Below, piece after piece: positions 58,569-64,000 of a DNA stretch of 64,000 nt (the first letter of the stretch is position 1; every line of letters starts with the position of its first letter). The stretch is from contig NZ_QNUJ01000006.1 of the NCBI RefSeq assembly GCF_003574625.1, positions 124,001-188,000 on the forward strand. The letters are read 5' to 3'. The stretch is from Shinella zoogloeoides. GTDB lineage: Bacteria; Pseudomonadota; Alphaproteobacteria; Rhizobiales; Rhizobiaceae. The notes beneath the pieces are model-generated. The model ran no database searches, was not told the DNA's origin, and worked only from the letters and a program-made list of their open reading frames with translations. The translations under genes and the position numbers were made by a program.

Positions 58569-59717
58569 ATGAACATCCCCGCCGACAGCGCCGTCGCGCA
58601 ATATTTCTCCACCATCCGCTCCGCCCTCGGCGGGCTCGAAATCTTCCTCGGCGACCGGAATTCCCCGCTCTACCGCAACAGCGTGGTGGGCGAGGTGGTC
58701 ATGCCCTATCTCGCCCGGCTGCGGGCGTCCTTCGCCTGCTGGGAGAACCGCATCGGCTTCGTCCAGCAGTTCCGCGTGTCGCGCGCCGAGAGCGGCTTTC
58801 CCGTCTTCCAGAACGTGATGGAGCTGGAGAACGACCGGCAGGGGGCGGAAAAGCGCCTTGCCGCCATGCCGAATGCCGATCAGCTCCGTTCGGAAATGGC
58901 CGATTTCATCCTGCGGCAGAAGGCCTTTCCGACGGACCTCCAGACGCGCATGGCCGAGCGGCTCTATCTGGAGCAGATCGGCAAGGGCGACATATTCTCG
59001 CCCTTCGTGCTGCCGGAGACGATCCGGGTCGCCGTCAATCCGAAGACCATGCGGCCCTATTACGTCGTCTGCTGGGGCGCCTTCGACGGCACCGCGACGC
59101 TGCCGATGGTCTATATGGCGACCATCGAGGATTCGAGCGACACTGTCGTCGACATGCTCGTTACCAAGGACGGCAAGCTCAATCAGGACGTCGATATCCC
59201 GCTGCCCGTCGGGGGCCTGCTCAATCCCGACCTTGCCAGCCGCTTCGACGATTTCGCGCTGAAGAACAGCGCCTATTCTCTGACGCCGGTGACGATCGCC
59301 ACCAATCTCGACAGGGATTTCCCGGCGCTGCATCCCAAGCAGCTCCGCCGTATCGTGCTCGGACCGTTCTATTCGGCCGGCATCACCGAGAACAATGCGA
59401 AGGTCAACGAGATCCTCTCCAAGGTGCGCAAGCCGGAAAATGCCTGGCTGCTGACCTGGACGGTGCAAGAAGTGTTCTCCAAGGCCGAGCGCCCGGCGCA
59501 GAAGGGCTTCTGGAGCTCGACGCCCGCGCAGGAGGAGTTCCACATCGAGACCGACGATCTCGAAGCCGCCCGCATGGGCGTCAGCGCCTACGAGAAACAT
59601 GCGCTCGTGCCGCACGATGCCTATCAGGCGCTCTATGCCGCCGGCGAGACGCAGGGCATCTTCGGCAGCTACAAGGTGCATGTGATTTCAGGAAACCAGG
59701 TAATCACCGAGGGATGA
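58569..59717 (+). CDS. conserved-looking protein of unknown family, second gene of the cluster
   Basis: 382 aa, no signal peptide or membrane segment. I recognise no family. The N-terminal third is helical (IPADSAVAQYFSTIRSALGG, LARLRASFACWENRIGFVQQFRV), the middle is mixed strand (PYYVVCWGAFDGTATLPMVYMATIEDSSD) and the C-terminal half is alpha/beta with a charged surface (LHPKQLRRIVLGPFYSAGITENNAKVNEIL). The stop is one base before the AAA+ gene start, so translation is probably coupled. No catalytic motif can be pointed to. GGGAGA lies close upstream of ATG. Confidence 0.8.
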   Translation: MNIPADSAVAQYFSTIRSALGGLEIFLGDRNSPLYRNSVVGEVVMPYLARLRASFACWENRIGFVQQFRVSRAESGFPVFQNVMELENDRQGAEKRLAAMPNADQLRSEMADFILRQKAFPTDLQTRMAERLYLEQIGKGDIFSPFVLPETIRVAVNPKTMRPYYVVCWGAFDGTATLPMVYMATIEDSSDTVVDMLVTKDGKLNQDVDIPLPVGGLLNPDLASRFDDFALKNSAYSLTPVTIATNLDRDFPALHPKQLRRIVLGPFYSAGITENNAKVNEILSKVRKPENAWLLTWTVQEVFSKAERPAQKGFWSSTPAQEEFHIETDDLEAARMGVSAYEKHALVPHDAYQALYAAGETQGIFGSYKVHVISGNQVITEG

Positions 59718-59718
59718 G

Positions 59719-61629
59719 ATGAGCCTCAATGCCGGACTGACGACGATCCACGAGGACGACATCGCCAAGCACCAGGCGATGGCGCAGAGCCTCGTTTCGA
59801 AACTCGTCATCCTCGAAAGCGACGACGGCAGGAACGGCACGGCGCTGGCCGGCACTGGCCGCCGCTTCGTCTCCACCGTCTCCACCGCGGGCGCGCGTCG
59901 CACGCGCGAGGTGGAGCTGGCAAGGACAATCCAGTCGGTGCGCGCCGCCGATCCGCTCCTTTCGCCGCAGCAGCATGCCGTGCTGTTCCGCGCCCGCCGC
60001 GGGCTTCAGGTGGCGCTGGCGGTGACGGACGCCTTTTCCCGCCAGACCGATCTGGAAGGGCTTCAGGCGCGCAATCTCGCCGCGCCGCTGGCCGGCGCCG
60101 AGGCCGATCATTTCCGGGCGCTGCTGGCGGCCTCCGCCTATATCGCCGCCTTCACCTTCGCCGCCTATCTCGGCGCGACGCTGCCGGGCGAGGGCGAGCC
60201 GGTGGAGGACGGCGGCGAGCCGGATTATCTCTTCGACACGCCGCAGGATGCGCTGAAAAGCATGGTCGCCGGCCTCGACCGCACTCTTGCCGGCGCGCCG
60301 GACGATGCGGCGCTCGTCAGCCGCGCCCGCGCCTTCTCGCGCGTTGCCATCGAAGGGCTGATCGGCCGCCGCGCCCGCTTCACCGGCCTTGCCGGCTTCG
60401 AGAACGCGCATATCCGCATCGAGCAGGACGATTTCACGCTGTCCGGCTTCGACGTCGCGCCGGGCCAGAAGCGCAAGCCGCTGGTCATGACCTTCAAGAA
60501 GCCGAACGAGATCATCGGCAACCATATCGCCAAGTACCAGGCGATGAAGCTCGCCAAGATGCTGATGGCCTACGATTTCGAACGGCAGATGAACCCGTTC
60601 GTCGAGCTCGGCGGCTTCCTCTTCACCTTCATCGGCGACGGCATGCCGGGCACGGGCAAGACCATCCTCATCCAGATGCTCGCCGGCCTCGTCAACGACT
60701 ATTGCCAGGTTGCCGGCTACGCCTTCCATTACGAGAATTTCGGCGTCGACCAGATCTCGTCCTACCAGGGCAAGTCCGGCCAGAACTGCAAGGAATTCGT
60801 CAACAACGTCATGAACCCGAAGGCGATCGGCTTCGGCACCATCGACGACGTCGACCAGGTCGCCGCCAAGCGCTCCGACGACCGCGCCTCGGCCGGCCAG
60901 CACGAGGTGACGGCGGTGCTGATGGAGAGCTTCGCCGGCGCCTCGACCGTGGTGCGGGGCAACTGCACCTTCGGCATGTTCTCCAACTATCCCGAGAATG
61001 TCGACGATGCCCTGCGCCAGCGCGCCGGCGCCCGCTGGCTGGTCGACGGGCCGCAGACCGAGGACGACTATATCGACATCTTCGCGCTGCTCGTCGGCCG
61101 GAACCATTCGATCCCGCTCGGCGGGCACACGCTGTTCGAAGGACAGGAGATCCAGCGCGCCGTCTCCAATTCCTACGGCCAGCATGCGCGCCCGCAGGAA
61201 GAGGGGCTTCTCGCCGTCTGGGAGCGCCACGAGAAGGAGCACGGCGCGATCCGCACGCTGGAGGATATCGGCGGTTACCTGCACGCCATCAAGGTCGCCG
61301 AGCCGCGCTTCACCGGCCGCGCCATCAAGAACATCACCGATGCGATCAAGATGCGCGCCATGGACGTGGAGCTGCCGGACGACTGGTTCGCCACGGCCGA
61401 TGCCTTCATGCACAGGAGCTACGACGAGAAGAAGGCGATGATCGAGGAGCTGCGCGGGCCGATCACCATGGAAATGGTGCTCCAGGAGATCAACCGCTAC
61501 GCCGATTCGGAATTCCGCTACACCGACAAATCCGACGACGCCGCCGTCTCCGACATCATCCGCCGCGAACGCCAGCGCGAGAAGGCGGTCCGCGAGATCG
61601 AGACGATGAAGGCGGAGGGGCGGTGGTGA
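59719..61629 (+). CDS. AAA+ family ATPase, third gene of the cluster
   Basis: 636 aa. A long N-terminal region (1-270) with helical and Ala-rich segments and no known domain precedes an AAA+ core: Walker A GMPGTGKT at 308-315, Walker B-like IGFGTIDDVDQVA with Asp376-Asp377 in place of the usual DE, sensor region CTFGMFSNYPENVDDALRQRAGARW (Asn in sensor 1, Arg candidates for the finger) and a C-terminal helical part with an ALRRxR-like FTGRAIKNITDAIKMRAM. The pattern SNYPENVDDALRQR parallels the TNRP...LD.ALLRR of classic AAA proteins. Likely a cytoplasmic remodelling ATPase working with the neighbours. Confidence 0.87.
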   Translation: MSLNAGLTTIHEDDIAKHQAMAQSLVSKLVILESDDGRNGTALAGTGRRFVSTVSTAGARRTREVELARTIQSVRAADPLLSPQQHAVLFRARRGLQVALAVTDAFSRQTDLEGLQARNLAAPLAGAEADHFRALLAASAYIAAFTFAAYLGATLPGEGEPVEDGGEPDYLFDTPQDALKSMVAGLDRTLAGAPDDAALVSRARAFSRVAIEGLIGRRARFTGLAGFENAHIRIEQDDFTLSGFDVAPGQKRKPLVMTFKKPNEIIGNHIAKYQAMKLAKMLMAYDFERQMNPFVELGGFLFTFIGDGMPGTGKTILIQMLAGLVNDYCQVAGYAFHYENFGVDQISSYQGKSGQNCKEFVNNVMNPKAIGFGTIDDVDQVAAKRSDDRASAGQHEVTAVLMESFAGASTVVRGNCTFGMFSNYPENVDDALRQRAGARWLVDGPQTEDDYIDIFALLVGRNHSIPLGGHTLFEGQEIQRAVSNSYGQHARPQEEGLLAVWERHEKEHGAIRTLEDIGGYLHAIKVAEPRFTGRAIKNITDAIKMRAMDVELPDDWFATADAFMHRSYDEKKAMIEELRGPITMEMVLQEINRYADSEFRYTDKSDDAAVSDIIRRERQREKAVREIETMKAEGRW

Positions 61630-61639
61630 GGACGCCCGC

Positions 61640-62941
61640 ATGAAACGCCTCCTCGAAGCCGAATTGATCTACGGGCGGCTGCTGCCGGTCGATGAGCCGC
61701 ATCTGGTCGAGCGCTACAACAAGGCGCTGGACGGGTTCGGGATGCGGCGTACCGGGCTTTCGAGCTTCCGCATCGACATGACCGGCTTTTCGCCGGAAAT
61801 CGCCGACGAGCTCGGCGACCGGGACTATCTCGATCCCAACCGGGTCAACCGGCGCTTCGTCATCATGACGCCCGACCAGGTGAACCTGCCGGTGGTGCAT
61901 ACGAGCTTTTCCAACACGGCCGCGCTGATGCACGAGTTCTTCTCTGCCAATGCAAGGGCGATCAACGCGATCACCATCCGCGATGCGCTCTATGGCGAGA
62001 TCGAGGATTCCGTCTCCGTCGTCAACGATATCGACGACCTGCTCTCGATCAACGAGGTGCGCTTCAGGGTGCTCTCGGCTGAGGACATGCTCGGCAAGGC
62101 GGCCGAGCTGCGCGGGCTCGTCGACCGGCTGAAGACCGTGCCCAACGCCTGGGCGGACGACGCGATGCTGAACCGCATGGTGGAACTTGCCAGGCAGACC
62201 GGCGACATCCGCCAGAACGCGCTGGTGCCGGACCAGCTCGTCTTCCGCCACGAGGCCTATTGGGCGAACCATTTCGGCGGGGTCTTCGTCTTCCTCGACG
62301 ACAGGACGACGACGGTGATCTGCGACCCCAGCGTGCCCGGCTTCCGCCGCTCGCGGCCGTGGCAGGTGAGCTACATCGCGCTCGACGATCACCGGCGCAT
62401 CTTCGATTTCCTCGCCTCCACCAAGCGACTGGAGCTGCCGCGGGCCTCGTGGGTGGAGCCCTCGGGCCTCTTCCAGCACAGGGCGGACATGACCGTCGCC
62501 GGCCTCGTCAACCGGAGCGACCCGACCGCCGACCTCGAAAAGGCCGACCGCATCTGGCTGCAGACCTGGATGCATCGCAACGCCGCGCTGGTGGCCGAGG
62601 AGGGCACCTATCCCTTCCTGCAGGAGGCGATGCGGACGGTCGCGACGACCGGCGAGATCAAGATCGACGAGGTCGCGCCCGACCGGCGCTTCCTCCTCGT
62701 GCGCGCCGCGCCCGACCACCCGGACCAATGGCTGGTCAACCGGCTGATTTCGCAGATGGTTCCCCATGACTTCGTGTCGCGCTTCGTCTTCGACAAGCAG
62801 GGCTTCTATTCCGCCTACGAGCACTACAGCGAAAAGTTCCGCGAATACGTTGTTGCGACGTTGACGCGAACCTATCTGCAAGACAAGGCTGCATTCCGCA
62901 GGAAACTCTTCGGCATCAGAGAGGACGACCCCAATGCTTGA
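61640..62941 (+). CDS. protein of unknown function, fourth gene of the cluster
   Basis: 433 aa, soluble. I cannot assign a family with confidence. Distinct parts: N-terminal alpha/beta block (KRLLEAELIYGRLLPVDEPH, DPNRVNRRFVIMTPDQVNLPVVH), a helical middle (AALMHEFFSANARAINAITI, VVNDIDDLLSINEVRFRVLS), then FVFLDDRTTTVICDPSVPGFRRSRP, IALDDHRRIFDFLASTKRLELPRASW, and a C-terminal helical tail (FREYVVATLTRTYLQDKAAFRRKLFGI). The gene is 10 bp after the AAA+ gene and overlaps the next one by 8 bp, so co-translation is likely. Confidence 0.8.
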   Translation: MKRLLEAELIYGRLLPVDEPHLVERYNKALDGFGMRRTGLSSFRIDMTGFSPEIADELGDRDYLDPNRVNRRFVIMTPDQVNLPVVHTSFSNTAALMHEFFSANARAINAITIRDALYGEIEDSVSVVNDIDDLLSINEVRFRVLSAEDMLGKAAELRGLVDRLKTVPNAWADDAMLNRMVELARQTGDIRQNALVPDQLVFRHEAYWANHFGGVFVFLDDRTTTVICDPSVPGFRRSRPWQVSYIALDDHRRIFDFLASTKRLELPRASWVEPSGLFQHRADMTVAGLVNRSDPTADLEKADRIWLQTWMHRNAALVAEEGTYPFLQEAMRTVATTGEIKIDEVAPDRRFLLVRAAPDHPDQWLVNRLISQMVPHDFVSRFVFDKQGFYSAYEHYSEKFREYVVATLTRTYLQDKAAFRRKLFGIREDDPNA

Positions 62942-64000
62942 CCCGATCGTCGCCTTCTTCCAGCGCATCTTCGCGGCCATCGGTCGGGGCATCGGCATGG
63001 TGATCGCCTGGATCCTCTGGCCCTTCATGACGGTGGCGAACTGGTATCGCGCCCGCGGCTGGATCATCAAGGGGCCGATCGGCATCGCACTCGTCGTGCT
63101 TGTCGCCTTCTATGCCTATTTCATCTGGCAGACCCAGGTGTGGAGCGGCTTCAACCCGGACTATGTGAACGCCTACAATCTCGGCCAGCGCAAGCAGGAT
63201 GCGGGCACCGCTACCGGCGGCACCGCCTCCGCCACGCCGCCGGCGGGCGATCTTGCCGAGCCGGAGCCGAAGACCTGCGTGCGCTCGGCGATCGTTGACG
63301 TGACGGCCGACCTCATCGACTTCAACGTCAACCAGAACGCCTGGATCTCCTCCATGCTGCTCTACAAGCTCGGGCTCTTCGGGCTCGACTGGGACAAGAC
63401 GCCGTGGTTCGACAACAAGGCGTCCTTCCAGCGCGGCGTCAACCAGGCGGTCCGGCGCACGGCGGTGGAACTGGTCGATGCGCTCGGCCGCGTGCGCGGC
63501 ACCTCCGGCATCAACGCCGACCTCCAGCGCGCCCGCGGCAACCTGCAGTTCGACGAGGAGACCTGGTATTTCGGCTCGGATTCGCTGCTGCCCAAGACGC
63601 CGACGCCGAACTACTATCGCACGGCGATGGCGGACCTGCGCAAGTTCAACGCCTCGCTCGAAGCCTGCGACGCCATCTTCGACGGCCGCTCCGACAACCT
63701 GATCGAATTCCTCGACCGCATCACCAACGATATCGGCTCGACTTCCGACATTATTCGGAAGCAGTCGGAATTCCAAAATGGCGGCTGGTTCGACACGCGG
63801 GCGGACGACCGCTTCTGGTTCGCCTATGGCCAGCTCTACGGTTATTACGGCATCCTCTCGGCTTCCGGCGCCGACTTCGAGGCGGTCATCAAGGCGCGCG
63901 GCATCGAGCCCTTGTGGAAGGCGACGATCTCGCAGCTTCGCTCGGCGCTGAAGATCCAGCCGGCCATCATCTCGAACGGCAAGGAAGACGGCTGGATCAT
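62934..64000 (+). CDS. DUF2333-like membrane-anchored protein, fifth gene (runs off right edge)
   Basis: At least 355 aa; the C-terminus is outside the window. Two N-terminal hydrophobic segments (IGRGIGMVIAWILWPFMTV and, clearer, GPIGIALVVLVAFYAYFIW) anchor a large extracytoplasmic domain. The stretch DNLIEFLDRITNDIGSTSDIIRKQS and TWYFGSDSLLPKTPTPNYYRTA match the DUF2333 family as I know it. ATG 62934 lies within the end of the preceding gene (ATGCTTGA). It could connect the AAA+ system to the inner membrane. Confidence 0.82.
   Translation, partial: MLDPIVAFFQRIFAAIGRGIGMVIAWILWPFMTVANWYRARGWIIKGPIGIALVVLVAFYAYFIWQTQVWSGFNPDYVNAYNLGQRKQDAGTATGGTASATPPAGDLAEPEPKTCVRSAIVDVTADLIDFNVNQNAWISSMLLYKLGLFGLDWDKTPWFDNKASFQRGVNQAVRRTAVELVDALGRVRGTSGINADLQRARGNLQFDEETWYFGSDSLLPKTPTPNYYRTAMADLRKFNASLEACDAIFDGRSDNLIEFLDRITNDIGSTSDIIRKQSEFQNGGWFDTRADDRFWFAYGQLYGYYGILSASGADFEAVIKARGIEPLWKATISQLRSALKIQPAIISNGKEDGWI

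Overview
The window is about 64 kb of GC-rich chromosome-type DNA from an alphaproteobacterium, almost certainly a member of the Rhizobiaceae (Rhizobium/Agrobacterium/Ensifer/Shinella group). The indicators are a gbpR-chvE-gguABC sugar locus, a choXWV choline importer whose binding protein keeps every ligand residue I know for S. meliloti ChoX at the same numbering, a NolR-type regulator, a BacA peptide transporter, a bdhA-xdhC pair and RIME-like palindromic intergenic repeats. I see no tRNA, rRNA, CRISPR array, phage or transposase, so most of the window reads as core genome. The species cannot be named from this sequence alone.

Layout. 0-7.4 kb: gbpR (partial), then chvE, gguA, gguB, gguC and a semialdehyde dehydrogenase, which couple aldose uptake to oxidative pentose breakdown. 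7.5-8.2 kb: a secreted glycine-rich repeat protein. 8.2-11.5 kb: the transglutaminase / alpha-E / circularly permuted ATP-grasp trio. 11.7-15.1 kb: a DMT exporter, a DEAD-box helicase with a long leader, and a host-attachment family protein. 15.2-20.8 kb: a large soluble PAS hybrid kinase, and mnmD head-to-head with an FAD oxidoreductase (a split MnmC-like pair). 20.8-29.2 kb: a purine/ureide region (puuE-uraD-allA, guaD, xdhC) with an MFS carrier, a LysR regulator, a DUF1127-like peptide and bdhA. 29.3-34.2 kb: glpK, a YkgJ-type Cys-cluster protein, a YCII/DGPF protein with an ECF42-type sigma factor, and a flavin monooxygenase-like protein. 34.2-42.4 kb: map, an MFS carrier, bacA, a deacetylase, a NnrU protein, a TPR protein, der and an AraC regulator. 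42.5-50.1 kb: a PEBP-like protein, kdgK with a frameshifted Ldh-family gene, a GH13 alpha-glucosidase, a DUF4160/DUF2442 pair, adenine deaminase and an aldose epimerase. 50.4-57.1 kb: an omega-aminotransferase, nolR, a HugZ-type protein, choXWV and tdk.

57.3-64.0 kb (running off the right edge) is the most promising uncharacterised system: five same-strand, tightly spaced genes encoding a coiled-coil protein, a protein of unknown family, an AAA+ ATPase, a second unknown and a DUF2333-like membrane-anchored protein. Gene order and gaps of 1, 10 and -8 bp suggest one functional unit; its job is unknown.

Three copies of a RIME-like palindromic element lie in intergenic DNA, and one carries six tandem GGGTGA units. 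Other small-scale signals include two divergent start codons sharing one CATG, a 50-bp convergent coding overlap, a promoter resembling the published ECF42 motif, a NolR-like site upstream of nolR, and hairpins directly after both ABC-transporter binding-protein genes.
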